19,359 nt of DNA, from positions 1-19,359 of the forward strand of contig CAZDOQ010000023.1 of NCBI GenBank assembly GCA_964507035.1. The letters run 5' to 3'. Source of the DNA: Pseudolachnospira sp964507035. GTDB taxonomy: Bacteria; Bacillota; Clostridia; Lachnospirales; Lachnospiraceae. The position numbers and the translations under genes are program-made. Below are positions 7,975-14,087 of this stretch, piece by piece. Below the pieces are notes generated by a model. The model saw nothing but the letters and a program-made list of their open reading frames with translations, had not been told where the DNA came from and did not search any database. How positions within the stretch are numbered: position 1 is the first letter of the stretch; every line of letters starts with the position of its first letter.

Positions 7975-9006
7975 CTATTCTTTTTTAAAAATATTGTCCA
8001 ATTGGGACATGGTGTTCTTCAAGGTGTCCACCACCTTCTGGTAATCCATGCGTTTGGGGCCGATAATACCGATTTTTCCCTGAACGCCCTCGCCCAATTC
8101 GTATGTTGCCGTTACCACGCTGCAGTCCTTCATGGATTCCACCGGAACCTCATCTCCAATGTACACCTGAATATCCTGCTTGCCGCCTCCATTTTCCGGC
8201 CCCCCGGCCATAATAGTCCGAAGGTTTTTCTTTTCCTCCAGGGTGCTGATCAGTTCACTGGCTTTGTCTCCCCCGGTCAGCTCCGGATATTTGAAAATAT
8301 TGGGAGCGCCGCTGGTGTACACCGGAACCTCTTCCTCCCGGCCGATGGCCTCCGCCACCGCGTCCAGCACCTGATTGACCACTTCACCGTGGCAACCGGC
8401 GTCCTCCTTCAGTTTTGCAATGACGCTCAGGTTGATTTCCTCTATGGTCAGACCATTGAGGCTGCTGTTCAACAGAAGGTTCAGGTTCAGCAGTTCCGCC
8501 TGTTCCAGGTCAAAATCCAGAGACAGAATACGGTTTTTCACCAGGTTGCCCTCCAGCACAATGACCGCCAGCAGTTTCCCGCTGTCCATCATGGAGAGCT
8601 GGATAAATTTCACTTTGTTCTTCCGGTACCGGGGACCTGTGATCATGGTGGCGTAATTGGTGTTGGCCGCCAGCAGCTTTGCCATCTGCATCAGCAGTTC
8701 CTCCAACCGGTCCATCCGTTTCAGCAGGAAGTCTTGGGCCGGCGCCGCAGGCAGCTGCTGCTCCTGCATCAGCTGATCCACGTAGAGCCGGTACCCCTTG
8801 TCTGTGGGGATCCGCCCTGCCGAGGTGTGAGGCTGTATGATCAACCCCATCTCCTCCAGGTCTGCCATCTCGTTCCGAATCGTGGCTGGGGACAGCTGAA
8901 GTTCTGTATACTTGGAAATGGTCCGGGAGCCCACCGGCTCACCCGTCTCCTGATAATTCTGAATGATGGCATTCAGGATTTTCTGTTTCCTTTCATCCAG
9001 TTCCAC
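7975..9006 (-). CDS. hrcA: Heat-inducible transcription repressor HrcA
   Basis: HrcA binds CIRCE operators and represses class I heat-shock genes; its folding depends on GroEL in the studied species. The 343-residue protein has an N-terminal winged helix (about 1-75, recognition region LSPATIRNEMADLEEMGLI at 38-56, then HTSAGRIPTDKGYRLYVD), a central GAF-like region, and the ending GIIGPKRMDYQKVVDTLK. The start is a GTG at 9004-9006 with AAGGGGTGA upstream. An ATG two bases earlier is in another frame. It is the first gene of the operon, 21 bases downstream of a perfect CIRCE element, so autoregulation is expected. Confidence 0.98.
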   Translation of the reverse strand: MELDERKQKILNAIIQNYQETGEPVGSRTISKYTELQLSPATIRNEMADLEEMGLIIQPHTSAGRIPTDKGYRLYVDQLMQEQQLPAAPAQDFLLKRMDRLEELLMQMAKLLAANTNYATMITGPRYRKNKVKFIQLSMMDSGKLLAVIVLEGNLVKNRILSLDFDLEQAELLNLNLLLNSSLNGLTIEEINLSVIAKLKEDAGCHGEVVNQVLDAVAEAIGREEEVPVYTSGAPNIFKYPELTGGDKASELISTLEEKKNLRTIMAGGPENGGGKQDIQVYIGDEVPVESMKDCSVVTATYELGEGVQGKIGIIGPKRMDYQKVVDTLKNTMSQLDNIFKKE

Positions 9007-9027
9007 ATGCTCACCCCTTTTTTGTTA

Positions 9028-9054
9028 TTAGCACTCAACAACATAGAGTGCTAA
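9028..9054. promoter_or_regulatory. CIRCE operator (HrcA binding site)
   Basis: TTAGCACTC (9028-9036), nine bases, then GAGTGCTAA (9046-9054): a perfect match to the CIRCE consensus. It lies between the promoter -10 box and the hrcA start, the classical position for HrcA repression. Confidence 0.98.
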
Positions 9055-9068
9055 CACCTTTCTTACAT

Positions 9069-9097
9069 AAGATACCACTGTGCTTTTTCTTTGTCAA
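9069..9097 (-). promoter_or_regulatory. Sigma-A-type promoter of the hrcA operon
   Basis: Reading the minus strand, TTGACA (9092-9097) is followed after exactly 17 bases by TATCTT (9069-9074). The -35 box is a perfect match. The CIRCE element begins 14 bases past the -10 box, overlapping the expected transcript start region. Confidence 0.88.
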
Positions 9098-9182
9098 CAC
9101 TTTTATAGAAAATTAATTGTTTTTATAGAAATCGGAAAAATGAAAACAGACATAAAAAACAGCGGCAAACGGGGCCCAACCA

Positions 9183-9458
9183 CTAGGAGAAAGTTTCGCA
9201 TTGGGCCACCACATCCTCCAAAAACTGTTCCCGGGCCTCCGGGTGGTCTACAAAATACTTAGGGCAATCTTTGCCGGTCACGTCATGGCGGCGGATGACT
9301 CCACCGTTTTTCGGGTCCAGCTGGTACGCGTCACAGAACCAGACGGTGAGCCGCACCAGGGACTGATAGGTCTCATCCGTGAACTTTCCTGTGGCGTCCG
9401 GATGACAGTTTTCAATGGAGATGGTGTCATGGTTCCGGCTGTTAGAAGCGTAGGCCAC
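9183..9458 (-). pseudogene. C-terminal fragment of an N-acetylmuramoyl-L-alanine amidase (amidase_2-like)
   Basis: The 91 readable residues begin VAYASNSRNHDTISIENCHPD and contain RRHDVTGKDCPKYF. Both match the second half of zinc-dependent amidase_2 (PGRP-like) peptidoglycan hydrolases, where the His and Cys of HDxTGKxCP belong to the active site. The N-terminal half, with the first zinc histidine, is missing. A TAA lies in frame at 9465-9467, only three codons upstream, and from about 9460 the sequence changes to an AT-rich, unrelated plus-strand reading frame. The product would be inactive. Such amidases occur as phage endolysins or as secreted autolysins, and this fragment cannot tell which. 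Confidence 0.7.
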
Positions 9459-9460
9459 CT

Positions 9461-9694
9461 CTTCTTACACACGGTGCAGCTGGTAAAATCGTTATTGGAG
9501 CAAGCGATAGCGGAGTCAGTATCACCTACAGCAATATTAGTTCTAGATATAATTCATTATCCAATCTTAAATTTGTTTTTTTCGAATCATGCGAGGTGAA
9601 AATTAGTTGCGCTCCATGTCGATTAAGCTTTATGTCGTTAAACATCATACTCCGATGTTTATATTCCTATTATATCAATTTGCGGATTTTGTAA
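9461..9694 (+). pseudogene. Plus-strand protein fragment of foreign, AT-rich character
   Basis: An open frame begins at the junction with the amidase fragment and reads LLTHGAAGKIVIGASDSG, then VSITYSNISS and NLKFVFFESCE, before stopping at 9692-9694. The first 45 or so residues look like real protein; the later part (from about SCAPCRLSF) looks random. It has no start codon and no ribosome binding site at its 5' side, so it is an internal fragment. THG followed some 30 residues later by FFESCE is reminiscent of His/Cys active-site spacing in caspase-like (CHAT-type) peptidases, but I cannot assign it. Base composition is clearly lower in GC than the neighbours. Confidence 0.35.
9640..9660. 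repeat. Inverted repeat in the AT-rich segment
   Basis: AAACATC (9640-9646) and GATGTTT (9654-9660) are exact inverted repeats around a seven-base loop. It is part of the 9470-9775 AT-rich patch; the function is unknown. Confidence 0.45.
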
Positions 9695-9735
9695 ATATAT
9701 ATGAGATTTTTTCTCGTATATATAGATGTAAAATC
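9685..9735. repeat. Long imperfect AT-rich hairpin
   Basis: Two arms of about 22 bases, GATTTTG... to ...GAGA (from 9685) and TCTCG... to ...AAAATC (ending 9735), are near-complementary around a T-run. It lies 40 bases downstream of ylmH and could end its transcript, but it may instead be cargo of the foreign AT-rich patch. Confidence 0.45.
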
Positions 9736-9774
9736 ATTTTCTGTAAAATAGGCATAAAAAACATCCGGAGTTTC

Positions 9775-10530
9775 TCACACCAGCACCTCCAGCCGCAGCC
9801 GGCAGCGGCCTTTTCGGGTTTCCCCCTCCAGGCCCCGGTAGTAGGCTTTTCCAAAGCCCCGGACTACCAGACAGTCCCCGGGCTTCAACTGATAACTGGT
9901 GTTTTCCGTCTCCCTTCCATTGATAAAGACTTTCTTCTGCCGGAACATCTCCAGGATCTGGCTCCGAGATTTGCCCCACAGGGCGGCGGCCACCACGTCC
10001 GCCCGCTCCGAGGCGGCGGTGAGCACCCGCTCTTCCGTCCGGGGGCGCAGCGCCTCCGGCACCTCCTCCACCCGGCGGCACTGGACCTGGGTGTGCTTCA
10101 CCTTGACCAGATTCTTACAGAGAAAATCCGCCATAGACTCTGTACAGAACAGATACGCCTCTTTCCCCGCCACCAGAATATCTCCCACCACGCTCCGCTC
10201 CAGGCCCAGGTGCAGGATGGCGCCCAAAAAATCCCGGTGGGTCAGGGTATCCGCAAACTTTTCCATCACCGGGGAAACCTGCAGCAGCGCAACGGGGAAA
10301 ACCCCCGGATAGCCAAACCATTCCTCCGAGCCAAACTCTGCCATCTGTCGCTCACAGTTTTCCCGTCCCCCAAACAGACGCCAGGGAATGAAAGAAAGTT
10401 CCCGCTCCATCCCTTGCAAAACGCTCTGCTCCGCCAGGGACAAAAAGCCGGTATAGGTATAGATATTCTGGCTGTAGGCCCGCTCCGCCAGTTCCCGCAG
10501 CCGGTTCTGCAGCAATTCTTCCTCGCTCAT
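9775..10530 (-). CDS. ylmH: YlmH-family S4-domain RNA-binding protein
   Basis: YlmH proteins bind RNA and ribosomes through an S4 domain; in Bacillus subtilis YlmH has been linked to division-gene clusters and, more recently, to ribosome-associated quality control. The 251-residue product has the family N-terminal domain (about 1-90), the conserved LGLERSVVGDILV segment (108-120), and an S4 domain at about 176-240 (RADVVAAALWGKSRSQILEMF, KKVFINGR, KPGDCLVVRGFGK). The ATG at 10528-10530 follows AAGGAGAAGAG. The gene is not next to the usual divisome genes here; it lies downstream of a small broken gene and upstream of the foreign AT-rich patch. Family assignment is strong; the role is from homologues. 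Confidence 0.9.
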   Translation of the reverse strand: MSEEELLQNRLRELAERAYSQNIYTYTGFLSLAEQSVLQGMERELSFIPWRLFGGRENCERQMAEFGSEEWFGYPGVFPVALLQVSPVMEKFADTLTHRDFLGAILHLGLERSVVGDILVAGKEAYLFCTESMADFLCKNLVKVKHTQVQCRRVEEVPEALRPRTEERVLTAASERADVVAAALWGKSRSQILEMFRQKKVFINGRETENTSYQLKPGDCLVVRGFGKAYYRGLEGETRKGRCRLRLEVLV

Positions 10531-10572
10531 CTCTTCTCCTTTTCTGTCTGCCGCCTCTTTCCCTGCATCCCG

Positions 10573-10787
10573 TCACAGACCGGAAGACTTTCCGGCCCCG
10601 CGCTTTTTCAAAAACCGCTCATAGGCAAAACAATACTGCCGGTACACTTCTGCCCATGGGCTGTCCATCCACCTGGGACGCTTCCCCGAAGGGATCCCGT
10701 AGACCCCGGGGTCAGTTCCTGCCACCGGAAACAGTGACCGGACTCTGCAATCTGCCGCAGATCCAACTCCAGGGCTTCTATGACCAT
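10573..10787 (-). pseudogene. Small frameshifted gene with an 8-oxoguanine-glycosylase-like N-terminus
   Basis: An ATG at 10785-10787, preceded by AAAGGAG with good spacing, opens MVIEALELDLRQIAESGHCF followed by RWQEL. This resembles the start of Ogg-type DNA glycosylases, where I recall DxQQIADSGQCFR-like sequence. After about 28 residues, at CCCCGGGG (10704-10711), the sensible reading moves to the next frame: VYGIPSGKRPRWMDSPWAEV, then YRQYCFAYERFLKKRG, stopping at 10573-10575. One extra G in the homopolymer would restore a 71-residue protein. Real glycosylases are over 200 residues, so this would be a remnant or a short unrelated protein. It sits 23 bases past the nfnB terminator and 42 bases before ylmH. 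Confidence 0.45.
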
Positions 10788-10809
10788 GCCGCCGCTCCTT
10801 TCCGCGTCA

Positions 10810-10844
10810 GAAAAACAGCCCTCCGCATTTGGCCGGAAGGCTGT
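10810..10844 (-). terminator. Intrinsic terminator of the nfnA-nfnB operon
   Basis: On the minus strand ACAGCCTTCCG (from 10844) pairs with CGGAGGGCTGT, with one G-T wobble, around an eight-base loop. The stem runs straight into a run of five T. It lies 17 bases after the nfnB stop. Confidence 0.85.
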
Positions 10845-10861
10845 CTCTCTTTTTCCTTCTC

Positions 10862-12253
10862 TTATTTGGACTGGATGTACCGGTCAATGGCCGCCGCCGC
10901 AGACTTGCCGGCGCCCATGGCCAAAATCACCGTAGCCGCGCCGGTCACCGCATCGCCGCCGGCGTACACGCCCTCCCGGCTGGTGAGACCGTCGTCCCCG
11001 TTGGTGACAATGCAGCCGTGGCGGTTGGTCTCCAGACCCTTGGTGGTGTTGCGGATCAGCGGGTTGGGAGATGTTCCCAGAGCCATGATCACACAGTCCA
11101 CATCCATCTGGAACTCGGACCCTTCTTTTTTCACCGGGCGTCTTCTGCCGGAGGCATCCGGCTCACCCAGTTCCATCTCCACACAGGTGAGGCCGGAGAC
11201 AAAACCGTTCTCATCTCCGTGGATCTCCGTAGGAGCCGTCAGGAACTTGAAGATGATCCCTTCCTCCTTGGCGTGCTCAATCTCCTCCCGCCGGGCCGGC
11301 AGTTCCGCGTCCGAACGGCGGTAGACAATGTAAACTTCCTCAGCCCCCAGACGCTTGGCGGAGCGGGCCGCATCCATGGCCACGTTGCCGCCGCCGATGA
11401 CCGCCGCCTTCTTGGCGTGGGCAATGGGGGTATCGCTGTCCTCCCGGTAGGCCTTCATCAGGTTCACTCGGGTCAGGAACTCGTTGGCAGAGTAAACCGC
11501 TTTCAGGTTCTCTCCGGGGATGTTCATAAAGCTGGGCAGACCGGCGCCGGAGCCGATGAACACGGCCTCAAAGCCTTCGTCCTCCATCAACTCGTCAATG
11601 GAGATGGCCCGGCCCACCACCATGTTGGTCTCCACCTGAACGCCCAGAGCTTTCAGGGTATCCACTTCCTTCTGCACAATCACCTTGGGCAGACGGAATT
11701 CCGGAATGCCGTAGACCAGCACGCCGCCGGCCAGGTGCAGGGCCTCATAGATGGTCACCGCGTAGCCCATCTTGGCCAGGTCGCCGGCACAGGTGAGTCC
11801 CGCAGGGCCAGCGCCTACAATGGCCACCTTGTGGCCGTTGGGCTCCGGCTTCACCGGGGCCTCCGTGCAGTAAGCGTTGTGGTAGTCCGCCACAAACCGC
11901 TCCAGACGGCCAATGCCCACCGGCTCTCCCTTGACGCCCCGGACGCAGTATTTCTCACACTGGGATTCCTGGGGACACACACGGCCGCATACGGCGGGCA
12001 GGGAACTGTCCTGGTTGATCACCTGGTAGGCGCCCTCAAAATCTTTCTCCGCCACCTTGGCAATGAACTCCGGGATCTTGATATTCACCGGGCAGCCCTG
12101 GACGCAGGGCATTTTCTTGCAGTGGAGGCAGCGCTGGGCCTCGTCCACCGCCTGCTCTTCCGTGTACCCCAGGGCCACTTCCTGGAAATTTCTATTTCTC
12201 ACGTCCGGAGCCTGCTCCGGCATCTTGTTTTTTTCTAAGGACATGTTGGGCAT
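10862..12253 (-). CDS. nfnB: NADPH-binding large subunit of NfnAB (GltA-like, glutamate synthase small-subunit family)
   Basis: This 463-residue flavoprotein belongs to the family annotated as NADPH-dependent glutamate synthase small subunit (GltA) or NfnB/NfnL. It shows two [4Fe-4S] cysteine sets, C42, C45, C50, C54 and C89, C93, C99, C103; an FAD-binding VAIVGAGPAGLTC near 143; an NADPH-binding Rossmann motif AAVIGGGNVAMDAARSAKRL; and a C-terminal GGDAVTGAATVILAMGAGK. It pairs with nfnA immediately upstream, and no glutamate synthase large subunit is present. That pairing favours the electron-bifurcating NADH-dependent ferredoxin:NADP+ oxidoreductase over glutamate synthesis. I chose the ATG at 12251-12253, 10 bases after AAGGAGG; a GTG at 12257-12259 overlapping the nfnA stop is the alternative. 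Confidence 0.88.
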   Translation of the reverse strand: MPNMSLEKNKMPEQAPDVRNRNFQEVALGYTEEQAVDEAQRCLHCKKMPCVQGCPVNIKIPEFIAKVAEKDFEGAYQVINQDSSLPAVCGRVCPQESQCEKYCVRGVKGEPVGIGRLERFVADYHNAYCTEAPVKPEPNGHKVAIVGAGPAGLTCAGDLAKMGYAVTIYEALHLAGGVLVYGIPEFRLPKVIVQKEVDTLKALGVQVETNMVVGRAISIDELMEDEGFEAVFIGSGAGLPSFMNIPGENLKAVYSANEFLTRVNLMKAYREDSDTPIAHAKKAAVIGGGNVAMDAARSAKRLGAEEVYIVYRRSDAELPARREEIEHAKEEGIIFKFLTAPTEIHGDENGFVSGLTCVEMELGEPDASGRRRPVKKEGSEFQMDVDCVIMALGTSPNPLIRNTTKGLETNRHGCIVTNGDDGLTSREGVYAGGDAVTGAATVILAMGAGKSAAAAIDRYIQSK

Positions 12254-12255
12254 GG

Positions 12256-13098
12256 TCACTGAACCTCCTTCTTGAACAGATTGCAGGTCTCCTCATATTT
12301 ATGGCGCTCAAAGGGTTTGTACATAGCGCCCCGGGACATGGCCTCGTCAAAGTCCACCAGATGGCCGTCAAAATCCGGTCCATCCACGCAGGCAAACTTG
12401 GTCTCTCCGCCTACTGTCAGACGGCAGCCGCCGCACATGCCTGTTCCGTCGATCATAATGGGGTTCATGGAAACCACGGTCTTGATATTGTACTGCTTGG
12501 TCAGCTTACATACGAATTTCATCATGATCACCGGACCGATGGCGATCACTTCGTCGTACACCTCGCCGGATTTGATCAGATCCTCCAGGCCTGCGGTCAC
12601 CATTCCCTTGATGCCGTAGGTGCCGTCGTCGGTCATCATGACCATCTTGTCGCTGACCGCCTTGAACTCGTCCTCCAGAATCACAATATCCTTGCTGCGA
12701 AAGCCCACCACCGTGTGGACCTCACAGCCCAGGCTGTGCAATTTTTTTGCCACCGGATATGCAATGGCGCAGCCAACGCCGCCGCCGACCAAAGCCACTT
12801 TCTTCAGCCCTTCCACATGGGTAGGAGTTCCCAGAGGACCCACAAAATCCTGCACATACTCTCCCACTTCCTTATGGTTCAGCTTTTCCGTTGTGGCGCC
12901 CACGATCTGGAAAATAATTGTGATGGTCCCTTTTTCCCGGTCGTAGTCAGCAATGGTCAAGGGGATCCGCTCCCCGTCCGCATCCACCCGGAGAATGATG
13001 AATTGTCCCGGCTCCGCCTTCTTGGCCACGTGAGGAGCGTCAATCTCCATCAGGGTCACTGTCGGATTCAGCTCCGCTTTCCGTAAAATCTTGTACAT
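12256..13098 (-). CDS. nfnA: NfnA-type FAD/NAD-binding ferredoxin-NADP reductase subunit (SudB/PyrK-like)
   Basis: NfnA is the small subunit of the bifurcating transhydrogenase that couples NADH and reduced ferredoxin oxidation to NADP+ reduction. The 280-residue protein has an FAD-binding barrel (PGQFIILRVDADGERIPLT, about 30-48), an NAD-binding domain (VALVGGGVGCAIAYPVAKKL, about 101-120) and a C-terminal [2Fe-2S] site with C222, C225 and C237 (GTGMCGGCRLTVGGETKFAC). Asp217 is a possible fourth ligand, as known for this subunit class. I chose ATG 13096-13098 (MYKILRKAEL), the usual family start; ATG 13105-13107 is possible. It heads a two-gene operon with its own promoter. Sulfide dehydrogenase (SudBA) is an older name for the same pair. 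Confidence 0.87.
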   Translation of the reverse strand: MYKILRKAELNPTVTLMEIDAPHVAKKAEPGQFIILRVDADGERIPLTIADYDREKGTITIIFQIVGATTEKLNHKEVGEYVQDFVGPLGTPTHVEGLKKVALVGGGVGCAIAYPVAKKLHSLGCEVHTVVGFRSKDIVILEDEFKAVSDKMVMMTDDGTYGIKGMVTAGLEDLIKSGEVYDEVIAIGPVIMMKFVCKLTKQYNIKTVVSMNPIMIDGTGMCGGCRLTVGGETKFACVDGPDFDGHLVDFDEAMSRGAMYKPFERHKYEETCNLFKKEVQ

Positions 13099-13151
13099 GT
13101 CCACCATACCTTTCTCTATGATTGCACAGTCTCAGCCATGCCGCTTTCTGT

Positions 13152-13180
13152 ATTATAGCAAAATCATTTCTATTTGTCAG
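13152..13180 (-). promoter_or_regulatory. Sigma-A-type promoter of nfnA-nfnB
   Basis: On the minus strand CTGACA (13175-13180) and TATAAT (13152-13157) are separated by exactly 17 bases. The -10 box is a perfect consensus and the -35 has one mismatch. It lies about 55 bases upstream of the nfnA start. Confidence 0.88.
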
Positions 13181-13397
13181 CAAAAACTTTTTTCCAGCCC
13201 CTATGCAAAGCACATATAAAAGCATTTCTCCCCTGATTTTTCGATTTTTAAAGGCTTTCAGCACTTCCATTCCGTTTCGGCGGCGTCAGGTTCCATTTGC
13301 ATTTATTTATATTCCTTCCGCTCACATATTTGGTTTTCATATGCATGTGGCGATTCTTTTTTTCAGTCCTGGGCGCGTCTTTATTTTATTAAATAAT
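13181..13397. other. AT-rich intergenic stretch without recognised content
   Basis: About 220 bases with lower GC than the genes around it. I see no ORF with a ribosome binding site, no RNA gene and no strong repeat. It separates the nfnA promoter from the hairpin that follows the 96-residue gene upstream. Confidence 0.5.
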
Positions 13398-13426
13398 CTC
13401 CTGGATTTTCTTTGAAAATTCAGGAG
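13398..13426 (-). terminator. Hairpin following the 96-residue gene
   Basis: CTCCTG, one mismatch, ATTTTC (13398-13410) pairs with GAAAAT, one mismatch, CAGGAG (13414-13426): a 13-position stem with a three-base loop. It lies about 22 bases downstream of the gene ending at 13449. On the minus strand an AT-rich ATTATTTAATAAAA follows rather than a clean T-run. Confidence 0.6.
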
Positions 13427-13448
13427 CGCACTTTATTTCCAGAGTTTT

Positions 13449-13739
13449 TCACAGAGAGACAGGCAGAACGCACTCTCCGGCCTCTGTCTCCGCCGCCACC
13501 GCCTCCAGGAAACCGTCCACCACGTCTGCTCCCAACCCCTGGCGCAGCAGATCCAGCATAGGTCGGTTTTCCGTCTGCCCTTCCATCTCCCGGATCAGCT
13601 CCTGGGCCCAGTGCTTGATGCGGAGCACGGAAACTTCCTGGGGAAAGCAGTCGATGACTGCCAGCGTGGCCTCCCGCTCCTCCGGAAGCGCCGACACCCC
13701 CGCCAGGGCCAGCCAGCGGCCGAAGAAAAACGGCGTCAT
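13449..13739 (-). CDS. Hypothetical protein, 96 residues
   Basis: The frame starts at ATG 13737-13739 (MTPFFFGRWLALAGVSALPE) and ends with ECVLPVSL. The start overlaps by ATGA the stop of an upstream frame ending YLEFAYTDLRWV, so the two are likely translationally coupled. I recognise no domain. The N-terminal 15 residues are hydrophobic, but the remainder is helical and amphipathic (IKHWAQELIREMEG, MLDLLRQGLGADVVDGFLEAV), so a soluble helical protein is likelier than a membrane one. Codon use and GC fit the neighbours. A hairpin follows the stop. The upstream partner is disturbed by an assembly gap, so the true operon cannot be judged from this sequence. Confidence 0.65.
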   Translation of the reverse strand: MTPFFFGRWLALAGVSALPEEREATLAVIDCFPQEVSVLRIKHWAQELIREMEGQTENRPMLDLLRQGLGADVVDGFLEAVAAETEAGECVLPVSL

Positions 13740-13746
13740 ACCCACC

Positions 13747-13801
13747 GCAGGTCCGTATAGGCAAACTCCAGATAATCCGTTTCATTCTTCACCTTCCCGC
13801 C
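13747..13801. repeat. 55-bp copy left of the scaffold gap
   Basis: This 55-bp stretch, beginning GCAGGTCCGTATAGGC, is identical base for base to 13902-13956 on the other side of the N run. It is best explained as an unmerged contig overlap, not a biological repeat. Confidence 0.95.
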
Positions 13802-13901
13802 NNNNNNNNNNNNNNNNNNNNNNNNNNNNNNNNNNNNNNNNNNNNNNNNNNNNNNNNNNNNNNNNNNNNNNNNNNNNNNNNNNNNNNNNNNNNNNNNNNN
13901 N
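13802..13901. other. Assembly gap of exactly 100 Ns
   Basis: One hundred consecutive N, the conventional placeholder for a gap of unknown size. The flanks are identical over 55 bp, so the true gap length is probably zero or negative. Confidence 1.
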
Positions 13902-13956
13902 GCAGGTCCGTATAGGCAAACTCCAGATAATCCGTTTCATTCTTCACCTTCCCGCC
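13902..13956. repeat. 55-bp copy right of the scaffold gap
   Basis: Identical to 13747-13801. Past this point the sequences differ: the right copy continues GGCATCCGG, while the left copy runs into N. Confidence 0.95.
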
Positions 13957-14087
13957 GGCATCCGGCCGATCTGCTCATTCTGGGCCTGGACCACCAGCCG
14001 GTCCATAAACACGCCGAACAGATTCTCTTTCTTTTCTCCATTATTCCGCCTTGCCTTCCTCCCAAAGAGTACAAGTTCATCCGGCGC

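Larger units (their letters stand above)
13736..14041 (-). pseudogene. Disrupted gene spanning the gap (frames joined by shifts)
   Basis: With the duplicate copy and the Ns collapsed, minus-strand reading from an ATG at 14039-14041 gives MEKRKR, then a shifted frame reads NLFGVFMDRLVVQAQNEQIG ending RMPAGR and a stop. A third frame reads ADRPDAGGKVKNETDY, then LEFAYTDLRWV, with its stop at 13736-13738 overlapping the next gene. The pieces look like one small protein of about 60 residues broken by two shifts near the contig ends. Low-quality contig ends or real decay are equally possible. I do not recognise the family. Confidence 0.3.

Noticed and set aside
9028..9054. Alternative reading of the inverted repeat as a terminator
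   Set aside because: It matches the CIRCE consensus exactly with the nine-base spacer and lies between promoter and hrcA start, so an HrcA operator is the clear call.
10829..12238. 469-codon plus-strand open frame opposite nfnB
   Set aside because: Antisense shadow: low-complexity His/Gly/Leu-rich translation, and the minus strand carries clear cysteine clusters and Rossmann motifs.
13747..13956. Direct repeats as attachment sites or a CRISPR-like pair
   Set aside because: Both copies lie exactly at the edges of a 100-N gap and only two exist, so a contig overlap explains them better than any biological repeat.
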